DNA of 40,972 bases from Entrophospora sp. SA101 (GCA_958430865.1 CAUDNR010004485.1:4037-45008); one strand, 5' to 3'. Counted from the stretch's first letter, positions 23,875 through 35,742 are shown. The notes: generated by a model from the sequence alone, not told the origin. Numbers and translations are program-made.

Positions 23875-24025
23875 TAGTTCGCTCTCTCTATAACGAACCA
23901 TTTGGCTTAAGAAAAACGTCCGTTATAAAAGAGAATCCATTATAAACAGTAATAATTTATATAAATTTCTCAGTCTGTTATAGAGCAAGATCCGTTATAG
24001 AAAGATTCGTTATAGAGAGAGTAAC
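23875..24025. mobile_element. CTCTCTATAACGAA-ended MITE, right-arm copy
   Basis: Mirror copy of 4826-4976. Confidence 0.6.
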
Positions 24026-24653
24026 TTTATGTACTTCATTAATAGAATTATTGACACTCATACTTGGATCATCAAATGGCTATTTTTTAATATGATAAAA
24101 TTTAAAAGGTAAATCAAACATATTGATTAATGATTGATCGAGTTGATCGAGTCACATTTCAATGTGATTTCATAAGGGATATGAAATTTATATTTATGAG
24201 TTTATTGTAGTAGCTTCACGTGGATTTAAAAATTTTATATGTAAGCAAGTGTAACTACTTTCTTCTGTCCATGTTTTAAATTAATCCATTTTTTTTTTAT
24301 AAAAAATTTAAAGAGAAAAATAAAAAGGGCGAAACGCGTCCTTATACCACCCACACACCACGCATCCAAAAGAAAACCGCTTTTTGGGGGCATTCATTAA
24401 GGGATTTATATTTTTGTCAAACAAATGGTTGATACGTTTGTTTTGCGTAAATAAATAATTATAAGAAATGTCAAAAAAAAGCATCATGACGATTGAAGAT
24501 CTCTCTCTCTTGGGAAACTGCACTTGAACAGTTTGGAAACACCAAAAAATTCGATATGCAACGTTTGACTGAAGTGTATTATTACTTGGGGCTCAAATAT
24601 TACGATTCCTAAACTGACTACAGTGCAATTAATTGCTTAGCTCGATATATATA

Positions 24654-24796
24654 CAGTCAAATCCTCGTTTAAACGAATTTTTAAAAATCTTGTTATTACA
24701 AAAATTCGTTGAAACGCGGTAGTAATCTCGTTTCAACGAATTTTGAATGAACTTTTCTTATATGTCCAGCCACTTAGTTGAAACGAGATTCGACTG
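24654..24796. mobile_element. 143-bp mariner/pogo-like MITE, right-arm copy
   Basis: Mirror copy of 4055-4197, with TA on both flanks. Confidence 0.8.
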
Positions 24797-24799
24797 TAG

Positions 24800-25639
24800 T
24801 TTGATGACATGTCAATGAGATGAAATTGTAACTATGTAGAGGAAGGTCCTGGCTTCAAAAACATGATTTATTTTGGGGTGTTGCATTTCCATATTTGGGG
24901 ATTTGAAGGATCTACACGACCAATAAAATGTTTGCGAGGCTAAGTGACAACCTTCCCGCATTAAATGAAAAATTTGAAAGCTAAACTAAAACTTTCAAAC
25001 GACTACTCAAACAAGAAGCTAGCTAGTATTGGTTATTCTATGACAATTTAAAAGCGTTGCATTTATTGGCACTTTCCTCGAGATGTTCATAAAACTAGAA
25101 GGGCGTATAAAGTAAAGACAATTGTAATGGGTGCATCGAACTTTTTGAAGGTTAAATTAGGAAAATTTCAATTTACTTGTAAGGCCTTGAAATTCTGGTT
25201 GACGTAAGATCATACATACTATTATTATTTCCAATGCTAATAATAATAAAAAGTATTATTTCGCTCCACCTCTGTTTGAAAATACAAATAAATAAATATT
25301 TTTAGGAATTCAATAATTCATTTTGCTAATTAAAATCTAAGTTAATTTGATCGTAGAAGCGGAATCAAACCATCTAAATCACAAAGAACACAAATTGTAA
25401 TTGGCATTTAAATCTTTCGCGTCCTATAAAAATAATCTAAATGGTCTCATATATATATCACCACATTTTATAATGAACATTACTTGATCCTTCTGCAAGA
25501 AGATTTGGGTCAAAAAATCATTGCCAAACCTATGCTAAATGATATTAAATAGATGGACATTTGAAACCTCTTGAAATTAAAACAGTGCATATTAAAATTC
25601 GTGTGCATTGCTTATAAAAATTAAAAATAAATATACCAT
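24800..25639. other. Intergenic sequence, nothing recognised
   Basis: Non-repetitive AT-rich sequence between the MITE and the kinase relic; the mirror is at 3212-4051. Only short frames without family resemblance. The 71-codon frame at 24308-24523 (minus, mirror 4328-4543), beyond the other side of the MITE, also has no recognisable product. Confidence 0.5.
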
Positions 25640-27212
25640 GTGTGGTGATTGCAGAAAACAAACAAAGGCCCTTATTTAAAAAATAAAAATGTCCTTCATT
25701 AAGTTATCAACACAAGACAGAAGAGATTTAGCACATAAAACTCATAATGAAATGAATAGTATTGCTTACTCTGCTTTCCCAACTACTCCTAACAGAGAAA
25801 ATAGAAAGGGTTATTTTTTGCTATTAGCCAAAGAAAACAAAGAACTATTAGAAAATGGAAAGGAATATCATAGAAAAAGGTTTATTTATGATTTTGAATT
25901 AAAAAAAGCAATTAATAAATGGGGTGAACCAATCATTGCGATTGTAAATAACAAGATATTCTATTAAATTTTGTGAAAAGTGTATTAGCCTACCTACACT
26001 TACTTTACAGTCCGGAAATGAGATAATTGATAGTTTTATTCAAGGATGTCAGCATTTTTCATCTCTTCCATATGGAATTATGGAATGGATACTTTATGAG
26101 CAATTTGATCATATAGAAAGTTAACAGAAGGTGAATTCAGTTCTATTTATGTTACTGAGTAGACAAAAGGAGTTATTGATGGTTATGATGAAAATGAAAA
26201 GATGTTTAATTATTTTGGAGTTCAGGATGCAGTACTAAAATCACTGAATAATTAAAGTAATCTTTTTTGATGAGATGATTGATCTTATTTAAAATAAACC
26301 ATTTATTTTAAATTGATTGATTTTATTTATATAATTAATTTTCAGTCATTGAATTATTGTAAAATTAAAGCAAGCTCAATTGTTCCCCAAGGGTCAGAAA
26401 ACACGTGATTAAGGGCTTGTTATGACTAAATTCCTAGAAAATGGAAAGTGCTTAATTATGTGCAAGAGGGAAATTTTAAGAGATTATAAAAAAAAAAATT
26501 ATAATTTAACATCAAATGATGGAATTAGTATTTTTAAATATCATGTGAATCATTATATTTTATACATTCAAAAGATTTGATTTACATGGTGGCAATGTAT
26601 TGTTGCAAGGAGGTACTTGTTATATCACAGATTTTTTGGATTATGTGGTCCAGTTGATGAAAAACCATCAAATAAAATATATGGAATTGTATCTTATATT
26701 ACACCAGAGCAGAAAAATATACAAATAATCAGATATTTATAGCGTTGGATGTTAATGTGGAAATATTTGCAGGTCATCTACTATTTGATGATGAAGCACA
26801 TAATTTTCATTTGCAATTAAAATATGTGAAGGTTAACGATCACCAATATTACCTAATGATTATGTACATACGATGCAAAGGTGTTGGGATGTGGATCCAG
26901 TCAAGAGACCAGCTTTGAGTATTTTCTCTTAGAACTGAAAGTCCTAATGAAAGTAATAGTAATATTAATATTGGTGATGGTGGTGGTAATAATAGTAATA
27001 GTAGTAATAGTAATAATAATAATAATAATGGTAATAATGGTAATTCACAATAAATTCATAAATCACATCCATTAGCATGTCATACAAGTAGAATATTAAA
27101 TGATGAATTTGTTAATTTGAATTTAAAAAGTAATACAATTAATGACAGCTCATTAAATGATCTTGATTTTAACCCTTTTCTCTTAAATGGTGATTTTAAC
27201 AAAGGTGAATAA
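25640..27212 (+). pseudogene. Decayed TKL-type protein kinase
   Basis: Pieces appear in family order. First comes a Cys-containing start (MCGDCRKQTKALI), then a 92-codon open frame (25689-25967). Next is FCEKCISLPTLTLQSGNE with GIMEWILYEQFDHIES, the usual 'WIPY..F..I' lead-in. LTEGEFSSIYVTE corresponds to the glycine loop and is followed by a stop where Trp is expected. Later come LKSLNN, HGGNVLLQGGTCYITDF.GLCGP across frameshifts, SNKIYGIVSYITPEQ, and RCWDVDPVKRPAL, then an Asn/Ser-rich tail ending near 27212. Several stops and frameshifts rule out a full-length product. Such kinases are greatly expanded in Glomeromycotina. The short ORF at the start might still be expressed. Confidence 0.75.
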
Positions 27213-27478
27213 AAATTTCATTTATTCATTCTCATTTAATAATTATTAAAGATTAGATTTTAGTAATGATAGTATATAGGAAAAATATTGAAAGAATTGA
27301 TGAGGTGATGAAATTAATGAATTATTGATGAATGACTAATTTAATCTCCATTATAAATTTATTCATTATTTATCTTGTCATTTATATTCCTTAAAACTAA
27401 ATATTTCCGTATCCGTCTCCCTTCTTGCTATTCGGATTACCGTAGTAATCTGAATTTAAAGAGAAGTTAGTATTAGAA
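27213..27478. other. Intergenic, 3' side of BUD31
   Basis: AT-rich. It contains the 1444/27407 base difference between the arms. Likely the BUD31 3' UTR; no element seen. Confidence 0.5.
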
Positions 27479-28517
27479 TTATGATTCATCATCATCGTCA
27501 TCATCTTCTTCTTCCTCCTTTTCATCAACATCGTCATCTTCTTCTCCCTCCTCCTTTTCATCATCAACATCGTCATCATCATCTTCTTCATAATATTTCT
27601 GGGTAGTGTTTGTGGTTGTGTTTACAGCTAATGTTGACTGCGAAGATGATTCTCCATATGTTTCTTGTTGAGCTGCCATATATTGATTTAATTGTCGTTG
27701 GTGCTGCTCTTCCACACCTTCACCTTCCACCTCTTCACCTTCCTGTTCTTCTTGAAGTCTTTTCTGTTTTGATTTTTGATCCTTCTTGATAAAAGTAAAA
27801 TCAGTACTTGAACAACCTCTATTTGACAGTAGAGAAATAAAGAAAAAAATTCAACATTATTAATGATGTATCAGGCTCAAAACTTAATATAATGCATAAA
27901 ATTCGTCACCTGCAGCCACATAACACACATTCAACAACACGACCTTCTTCTAATTTGGATTTAGGAACGCGGCAAATACACGTCGTACCAAAATTTGTAT
28001 CTCTAGGTTGAATACATCTTAAACAACAAAGTCTTTCAAATCCAGGCTAATAACAATAATAATTAATTAATTATATGTATGCTTATGATATAATAATTTT
28101 TGATGATGGTAATGATATAATAATTACCTTCTTCCATTTTGCAATTAAATTTCCATCAGCATAACCGTTTTTTAAACAATAATCATAAATTTCTTTTGAG
28201 ATGGCCTCTCGTTTATAATAAAGGTCATATATATAACGCGATCTCTGATGGTGTAATCGAAATATTGGCCATAAAGATTCAACACGACGTTTTCCTTCAT
28301 GTGGTTCGTTTTCAGCTTTATTAGTTAGATGATAAATTATTAATAATTACAAATAAATGCTTAAATAGATATTGTGTTGACGATTATTTAGATTTATTAT
28401 TAGTGTGGTAGCTTAATTACCATCTTTCATTTTTTGAGCAAATTCCAATAAAACTGGTTCGATGTCTTCGAAGCCTTGTGGAGGTTTTTTAGTTCGTGAA
28501 TGTCTGATCTTTGGCAT
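27479..28517 (-). CDS. BUD31: BUD31/G10 pre-mRNA splicing factor with acidic tail
   Basis: Four exons (28421-28517, 28128-28315, 27910-28046, 27479-27818) with GT-AG junctions and matching phases give 253 aa. The first about 146 residues are the G10 protein. They start [20 protein letters not shown] and include [30 protein letters not shown] and a Cys-rich zinc-binding end ([40 protein letters not shown]). BUD31 is a nuclear spliceosome component needed for assembly and activation. The human protein is about 144 aa. Here exon 4 adds about 107 residues: a Lys/Gln/Glu-rich stretch and then a nearly pure Asp/Glu tail ending DES. The gene is divergent from the MIX17-like gene, with 158 bp between the start codons. 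Confidence 0.93.
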
Positions 28518-28675
28518 TTTGAAAAAAGTTTAGGAAAATGATAGAGCTTTCTTTTTGGATCGTTTAATTACTTATCGGCAGTGTTACACGACATTACAAA
28601 AAGCTGCACAATTTATGTATCGCAAGATCAAATTTTCATAGAAAAAAAAATCTTACATTTATTATAATAATAAAG
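28518..28675. promoter_or_regulatory. 158-bp shared divergent promoter region
   Basis: The start codons of BUD31 (minus) and the MIX17-like gene (plus) are separated by only 158 bp, so both promoters and 5' leaders must lie here or overlap. No convincing TATA box was chosen, because the sequence is too AT-rich to tell. Confidence 0.6.
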
Positions 28676-29405
28676 ATGGCACGTAAAAGTCGTGGAGGAA
28701 CAAGAACAGCGCCTAAAACTTCTAAAGCACCTACCCAACAAAAAAGACAAGCTTCAACTCTTCCCGCTCGCCCAGTCCAACCTGCTTCGAATGTACCAGC
28801 AAACGTACAAAAACCCCCACAAACTTTACCTAATCAAAAGCAACCTGGTTTATTTGGTCAGGTAAAAAAATAAACAAAAAAAATGTCATTCATTCAATCG
28901 ATTGATGAATTAATTATTTTTAACTATTAATGTAGATGGCATCTACTGCAGCTGGTGTTGCTGTTGGTCACAGCATTGTAAGTAAAGAAATATCATTGAG
29001 TTATATTGATTATTGGTCTTCTTAATTTAAACAAACCACACTAATAATTTATTTTTGTTGTAGGGGCATGGTATCACATCACTTTTTACAGGTGGTGGTT
29101 CATCAGAAATACCTGCACCACAGGAGTCTAACCAACAATCTATTCCAGAGGTATAATTATAATCAATAATATTTTTTTATTTTTTAATTAATTTTTAAAA
29201 TAAACATTTATCTTTTTAATTTTAGCAAACACAATATCAAACTTACTCTACAGAAACAACTAGCAGAAATCCAGGAGTTATTACTTGTGAAAATGATGCA
29301 AAAGCCTTTACTAAATGTTTAGAACAAAATAATCATGATACTAGTCTTTGTCAATGGTATTTGGAAAACTTAATAAATTGTCAACAAATGGCTTCAAAAT
29401 ATTAG
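28676..29405 (+). CDS. MIX17/CHCHD2-CHCHD10-like mitochondrial twin-CX9C protein
   Basis: Four exons (28676-28861, 28936-28977, 29064-29150, 29226-29405) with GT-AG introns give 164 aa. The N-terminus (MARKSRGGTRTAPKTSKAPT) is basic and proline/alanine-rich, like a mitochondrial targeting region. It is followed by the family hallmark GLFGQMASTAAGVAVGHSIG, a Gly/Ala-rich hydrophobic helix. The C-terminal CHCH domain has two exact CX9C motifs: C126-C136 and C147-C157. Family members act in the mitochondrial intermembrane space with links to MICOS and respiration, and are imported by the Mia40 disulfide relay. The truncated copy is at 1129. Confidence 0.92.
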
Positions 29406-29587
29406 ATAATTTGGCTCTACATATATAAAAAAAACCACAAGTAAGAATAATAGGAATAAGAGTGATGCATTCAATATTAATATTCATGGTGTATTAAGAA
29501 TTTTTGGATTTTATTTTTATTTTTTTACTAAAATATAAAAATAAATAAATAAAATAATGACACATAAACAATGAAGAAATGTTCTTA
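29406..29587. other. Convergent intergenic region
   Basis: 182 bases between the stop of the MIX17-like gene and the stop of the MATH-BTB gene. AT-rich 3' UTR sequence, no other feature. Confidence 0.6.
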
Positions 29588-30772
29588 TTATACAAGGTTC
29601 CAAGTATTCGAAATTATTGTATTAGAATTATCCACTCTTTTTAATTGGTCGATTAATTTCCCGTCATCATAACCCAATAAATAATCAGTTTCTTGATTTT
29701 TTTCAATCTCTAACCAATTATCAAACATATATTGAAATATAATATTCTTTAGAGAAATATTATTAGTATCATCTCCTAACAAAAATATTTCATACCAGTT
29801 ATCTTTGTTTAATTTGTATGAAAAAGATATTGTAATTAATTTAACAACCTCCTCTATTCCACGTATATCAGCTTCAATGTAAAGATCTTTCAAATCTTGA
29901 AATGATTGATCAAGTTCAATTTTTCCAGTATAAAGGAAATAAATCATTGATCTAAATGTTTCAAATTTTGTCTCTTTAATTTTAATTATTGATTCGTATC
30001 TTTCCATCCATTCTCCTGTGAACATTTTTTCAAAATATGTTGATTTGGTTGACAAAACTTTACGTGATGCTTTAAGTTGATTTCCACACGGAAACACAAA
30101 TGTAACATCACTGAAATTTTCATTATCGAAGTAACTTTCAAATGTTGAATTTTCGAAATTTTTTGTAGAATTCAAAAAAATTTCATAGGGTAAAATACAA
30201 TAACATTGAGTTTGTATGTGTAGATGAATTACAAGATTGGTTTTCTTATAATCCTTAAAATTCGGAAAAATCTTTTTGATTTCACAAAATTTCTCATATC
30301 CCCATCCTTCATCATCATCAAATATGTCGTGCTCGTATTCATAATTTCTTGACAATAATTCAAAATTTTCTTCTTCGTTTTTCTGATTCTCTTCAAGGAA
30401 TTCATCATTGTCATCATTACTTGTATATTTATATAATTCAAATTTCCATTTAACATATCTATTAGAATTGTTTTTTATAGGAAAAAGATATAACGAAATA
30501 AAATCTTTTTCTTCCACATCTATATTAAGATAGAGATGAATTTGCCAAATATAATCTAGTTTGTCTGCTTTTGTTATAAATAATGGTGTAAACAAATCTT
30601 CTTCTTCAAATAAAAAATTATTATTTAATTTTGGTTCAGTGAATTCATCACTTTTAATTTTAAGAACTTTTTTATATATATAAAAATTTTGAAAATTCTC
30701 AATAACCCATGTATAATTGAACGAATTACACTCTTCTTTCGAAAATATGTTGTATATTTTTTCTAAAGACAT
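29588..30772 (-). CDS. MATH-BTB domain protein (SPOP-like cullin-3 adaptor type)
   Basis: A single intronless frame of 394 aa. The N-terminal region (about 18-190) begins with FNYTWVIENF, the start signature of MATH/TRAF domains, and contains an acidic insertion around 118-155. The BTB/POZ domain runs from about 212 to 315: FSDVTFVFPCGNQLKASRKV, FEKMFTGEWMER and MIYFLYTGKIEL. The remainder resembles the helical extension after the BTB domain. Proteins of this architecture usually bring substrates to cullin-3 ubiquitin ligases. The substrate here is unknown. MATH-BTB genes are strongly expanded in arbuscular mycorrhizal fungi (known from the group). Confidence 0.88.
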   Translation of the reverse strand: MSLEKIYNIFSKEECNSFNYTWVIENFQNFYIYKKVLKIKSDEFTEPKLNNNFLFEEEDLFTPLFITKADKLDYIWQIHLYLNIDVEEKDFISLYLFPIKNNSNRYVKWKFELYKYTSNDDNDEFLEENQKNEEENFELLSRNYEYEHDIFDDDEGWGYEKFCEIKKIFPNFKDYKKTNLVIHLHIQTQCYCILPYEIFLNSTKNFENSTFESYFDNENFSDVTFVFPCGNQLKASRKVLSTKSTYFEKMFTGEWMERYESIIKIKETKFETFRSMIYFLYTGKIELDQSFQDLKDLYIEADIRGIEEVVKLITISFSYKLNKDNWYEIFLLGDDTNNISLKNIIFQYMFDNWLEIEKNQETDYLLGYDDGKLIDQLKRVDNSNTIISNTWNLV

Positions 30773-31013
30773 TTATAAAAAAAAAAAGTTTTTTATTTTG
30801 TTAATGTGTTATTTAAAAATTTTTTCCAAAATATTCGTGATTGGATATATTAATATTAGATATATTCTCACGCTTATCATTATCATGCTCATAATACGTC
30901 AATGATCGTCTTCATTTCGTCATAAATTTTTTAATTTCTAACCTTTAATTTTATATACTATAAATATATAAATAATGTAAAAAATCATTTTTTAAAAAAA
31001 TTTAAAAAAAAAA

Positions 31014-33774
31014 ATGGCAAATTCTATAGATCAACTTTGTATCAATACTATTCGTACTCTTGCTCCTGATATTGTTAGTAAGGCAAACTCTGGTCATCCC
31101 GGTATATACTATTTTTATATAAAACTAAAACTTTTCGTAATTATTAGTCCATTGATTCTTGATATTATACATTTAGGTACGCCTATGGGTTGTGCACCAC
31201 TTGCTCATGCGCTTTTCTCGAAGTTTATCACTATTAACCCCAAAAATCCAAGCTGGGTAAGTTTATTAGTTTATTAGTATATGAACATAATCCAATTATT
31301 TTATTATATATAAATTTACATGATGTTTTAATTGACTTTAGATAAATAGAGATCGTTTTATATTATCAAATGGTCATGCATGTGTTTTACACTATATATT
31401 GTTACATGTCCTAGGTTTTGACCTTACCATGGATGATCTAAAACAGTTTCGTCAAGTAGATAGCAAGTGAGTTTTTATAATTTTTCATCAATTATTAGCA
31501 TATCTTTTTGATCTAATTTTTTTATTTATAAGAACGCCTGGTCATCCTGAATGTCATTTAACACCTGGTATCGAAACAACCACAGGTCCTCTTGGACAAG
31601 GTAAGATTTGATTATTAGAATTTATCTGAATCGGATCTGCAAATAATTATATATATATATATATACTACTGATATAACTAGGATTCGCTAATTCGGTTGG
31701 ATTGGCTATTGCACAAACACATTTTGCTGCGACTTTTAATAAAGAATCATTTGATTTGTTTACGAATCATACTTTTGTAATTGCTGGTGATGGATGTCTT
31801 CAAGAGGGTATTAGTTCTGAAGCAGCTTCACTTGCAGGGTAATAAAAAAAATGTAAACATTGATTATTTATTTATTTACTTAATAAATTTATTCTAAAAA
31901 AAAAATATTAATATTTATAGTCATCTTAAGCTTGGAAACTTGATCGTATTTTACGATGATAACCATGTCTCTATTGATGGTAAATCTATCATAATTCAAA
32001 TTAAACAATGTTTCTTAATAATTTTTATTAATAATGAATGATAATAATATATTTAAAAATACCAATATAGGTAACACTGATATAGCATTTACCGAAGATG
32101 TAGTTAAACGATTTGAAGGATATTGTTGGCATACACAATTTATTGAGGATGGCGATAATGATTTTGCCGGAATTTGCAAAGCAATAGAGAATGCAATGAA
32201 TGTTAAAGACAAGCCTTCCTTGATTAAAATCAGAACTACAATTGGTATTGGTTCTAAAGATCAAGGCACCGGAAAAGTTCATGGTTCACCTTTATCACCA
32301 GATGACATCATTGAAATTAAGAAAAAATTTAATTTTGATCCCAATAAATTTTTTTATATACCAGATGAGGTAACATTAATAATGGGATAACTAATAATAA
32401 TAAATAATAATGACATGATAATGACATGGCAATAACAACTTTATTAAATAATGACAGGTTTATGATTTTTATAAAAAAGTGGGTAAGAGGGGTGTTGATG
32501 CTGACGAAAATTGGAATAAACTTTTTAAAAGTTATTGTTCGAAATATCCTGAATTGGTTAGCATTCTGAAAATTTATCTTAATGCCTAAATAATTTTATT
32601 ATTCAATGCACATACATATTTTGTAAAATGTAGGGAAATGAAATCAAAAGAAGATTTTCAGGTAAATTACCAGAGGGTTGGGCAGACAATTTACCTAGAT
32701 ATAAACCATCTGATCCTGACCTAGCTACTAGAAAATTGTCAGAAAAAGTCTTGGATAAAATTGCTGATGTTTTACCAGAATTAATTGGTGGATCAGCAGA
32801 TTTGACTGAATCTAATTTGACACGTTGGAAAACAGCTGTGGATTTTCAACCTGATGATAGTGGCTTGGGGAATTATGCAGGTCGATATATTAGATACGGA
32901 GTTCGTGAGCATGCTATGAGTGGTGCTATGAATGGTTTGACTGCATATGGCGGTATAATTCCATTTGGCGGGACATTTTTGAATTTCATTAGTTATGGTT
33001 TGGGTTCTGTAAGATTATCTGCTCTTTCCTCCTTCCGTGTACTTTATATCGTGACTCATGATTCTATTGGTTTAGGTGAGTAAATATTGTTATAGTTATT
33101 TTCTTTTTAATTATAAAGAAATGATTTTATCATTATTATTATGATGATTAGGTGAGGATGGTCCTACTCACCAACCAATTGAAACTTTGGCTAGCCTTCG
33201 TGCATTACCAAATATATTAATAATACGCCCTGCAGATGGTAATGAAGTTTCAGGTGCTTATTTAGCTGCAATACAAAGATCAAATTGTCCATCAGTACTA
33301 GTTCTTTCTCGTCACAGTATTCCTCAATTGGAAGATACTTCAGTTGAAAAAGTTCTTAAAGGCGGATATGTCTTGAAAGAATGTGACAATGCGCAAATCA
33401 CTTTAGTTGCAACGGGATCAGAAGTATCACTTATCGTTGACACAGCCAAATTACTAGAAAAAGATCAAATCAATACTCGTATTGTATCTTTACCATCGTT
33501 TGAATTATTTGAAGAACAAACTAAGGAATACCAATGGTCAGTTCTACCTGATGGTATTCCTATATTAAGTGTTGAGGCACTTTCTACATTTGGTTGGACC
33601 AAATATGCTCATGTAAATTTTGGTATGAAATCATTTGGCTCTTCTGGGCCTTATAAAGAAGTTTTCAAAAAATACGGCTTTGTGCCAGAAAAAATTGCAA
33701 CTATGGCAAAACAAACTATAGATTTCTATAAAAATAACCATATTCCCTCTGTAATTGATAAACCTTTGATTTAG
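31014..33774 (+). CDS. TKL1: Transketolase
   Basis: Ten exons: 31014-31101, 31177-31256, 31342-31466, 31533-31600, 31682-31838, 31921-31979, 32071-32369, 32458-32556, 32634-33075, 33152-33774. All are GT-AG and phase-consistent. They give 679 aa, the usual length (yeast Tkl1 is 680). Transketolase moves two-carbon units between sugar phosphates in the non-oxidative pentose phosphate pathway, using thiamine diphosphate and a divalent metal, in the cytosol. Visible motifs are SGHPG with His28, the thiamine-diphosphate/metal motif AGDGCLQEG (Asp157), [20 protein letters not shown] with the catalytic Glu417, and [15 protein letters not shown]. No key residue is missing. The start codon follows a poly-A leader. 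Confidence 0.95.
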
Positions 33775-33784
33775 GAATAGTTTG

Positions 33785-34955
33785 CGAAAATAATAAAATA
33801 CAACTTGTTCTTGCTAGAATTATAATATTTTGATAATAATAAATACTGCAAGGTATTCCCACCTAATCTTAATATTAATTGCAGTTAATCTGAAGCTTGA
33901 TTTGGTACATTAATTCGCCATTCGCGATAAATGGAAAGGATCGACGATATTTTAATATAGAAATTTGAATATTTATGATAGATTAATATTATTCTTATAA
34001 TTTTTTATACCACAAACTCAAAATCACTACCCAAATTACACCTATTATTATGAACAATATATATTTAAAAATCATGGAGCGCATTTGGAAGGGCAAACAC
34101 AACTATCCTTCTCTTTCTGAACTTCACAACCCAGATGTGAAGAAATGATTAAATTAGAAATCTCTTTAAATATTACTAAAAAAGAAATACAATAAAAATC
34201 CTACTAACAACTCCTCTATAGTCTAAATAGAGATACAATCAATTTATCAAATGGTTCAGAGGGTATAGAATATGCAACTGCATCATGTGATTTCCTTTTA
34301 GATTATTATAATTGGTAATAACCATTTGCTTTTATCTACATTTGAATGTCAGGTGTTAAATCTTAATACCTTTACAGGGCCTGATTTAGTAGGTAACAGT
34401 GAAAGGTGGTTTCATGGTGAACTTATTAGTTTACTAGGGGGCAGTCATTTTTCAAACTTTAACTGACATGATCCTTGTTGCATTGAACTTATTTAAAAAA
34501 TTCCAATGTAGCTTGATAGCTTTTAACTAGAATAAAGAAGACCAATTATTTGGTGGTGACACACACTATGGATCCAAAAAAAGCATATCTTATATACTAT
34601 TTTAAGAACCCCTTTATATGTTTGTTGAAATTATTCTTGAAGAAATCCTTTTTTTTATTCCCAAAAGCAAATTGTAACCACTGAATATTCATTCAATTAA
34701 GCTTAATTTTCGGATAATAATTTGGTGAATAATTAAAATATCCAAATATTCATTAAATCATTAAATTAATTAATCAGTGAGAATGATTATTCATTGATTA
34801 TCCAGTGAATATTCATTGTTAACAAAAAATTTAAAATTTATTCTTTTCAAATAAAAGTGGATTAAGTTTTGTTCTTTTTGAGGTCATCATATAAATGTGT
34901 AATATAATTAACTGTAGATTCATCACCACATACTAAAACATTACAATAAACAATA
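33785..34955. other. Gene-poor sequence with possible coding remnants
   Basis: The transketolase 3' UTR and then non-coding sequence. Short stretches such as 34085-34150 (MERIWKGKHNYPSLSELHN) and 34378-34460 (GPDLVGNSERWFHGELISLL) read like worn coding sequence. I do not recognise a family and the frames break quickly. Confidence 0.4.
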
Positions 34956-34958
34956 ATA

Positions 34959-35120
34959 CAGTCGAACCCTTGTTTCAACGGATTTTTGGTTTTACCCCTT
35001 GATTCTATTAATATTAATTAATATAAAAAATTCTTGTTTTATATTTAAATCGCGTTTCAACGGACAACGAATTTTTTGCTAGGATTTTAGTAATAAGTAC
35101 TAATCGCGTTACAACGGATT
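34959..35120. mobile_element. Diverged relative of the CAGTCGAA MITE
   Basis: Begins TA then CAGTCGAACCCTTGTTTCAA, closely like the left end of the MITE at 4055. Inside are CGCGTTTCAACGGA and CGCGTTACAACGGA. A matching right end is not visible, so this is a truncated or degraded copy with an uncertain end. Confidence 0.5.
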
Positions 35121-35195
35121 AAGATTAATTCATTGCTAAATAATAATATAAACAAATTGCATAATTCTCATGAATAAATTCTCACATTACTATTA

Positions 35196-35390
35196 CTAAA
35201 TAATAATATTAATCAAAATTTTCCATATTTCTAAATAATGATTTTACACAAATAATTAAACACACATTACTAAATAATAATATTAATCAAATTTTTCATA
35301 TTTCTAAATAATGATTTTACACAAATAATTAAACACACATCTAAATAATAATATTAATCAAATTTTCCATATTTCTAAATTGATAATAAA
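35196..35390. repeat. Tandem repeat, unit about 71-74 bp, nearly three copies
   Basis: Units start at 35196, 35270 and 35341, each with CTAAATAATAATATTAATCA, then CATATTTCTAAATAATGATT and ACACAAATAATTAAACACAC. The last copy is partial. Confidence 0.8.
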
Positions 35391-35616
35391 TAAATCTTCT
35401 AATAATTCTACATAATCAACATTTCTTTAAATTAATAAATCTCTAAATTCTACAAAATTAAAATGTCTTAACAACTATCTTCTTTTTCCAAAAATGTGAA
35501 AAAGCTTTTGAAACTGCTTTTAATTTTCTTGAACAAAATAATATACAAGTATAGTTGGCACCAAAAATACAAATGGGAAAACTGTAAATGAAAATAAAAT
35601 AAAAGTTGCCGTAATT

Positions 35617-35742
35617 AAATTCTGTAAATAATTTTGGCTACCGTAAATAATTTTGGCACCATAAATAATTTTGGCACCGTAAATAATTTTGGCACTGTAA
35701 ATAATTTTGACTACTGTAAATAATTTTGGCTACAGTGGATGA
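35617..35742. repeat. Short tandem repeat, unit about 19 bp
   Basis: Six copies of GTAAATAATTTTGGC followed by tac, acc or act, with small variations in unit length. AT-rich non-coding sequence. Confidence 0.8.

Larger units (their letters stand above)
17801..27602. repeat. Right arm of 9.8-kb inverted duplication
   Basis: This is the reverse complement of 1249-11048. This arm looks like the original locus. On its right it continues without a break into the complete BUD31 gene, and on its left into the complete START gene. The left arm breaks both neighbouring genes at its ends. Confidence 0.97.

Noticed and set aside
24308..24523. 71-codon frame (mirror 4328-4543) as a gene
   Set aside because: No family resemblance, no supporting exons, and composition like the non-coding surroundings.
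35196..35390. CRISPR-like regular repeats
   Set aside because: The units abut directly without spacers, and the genome is eukaryotic; these are simple tandem repeats.
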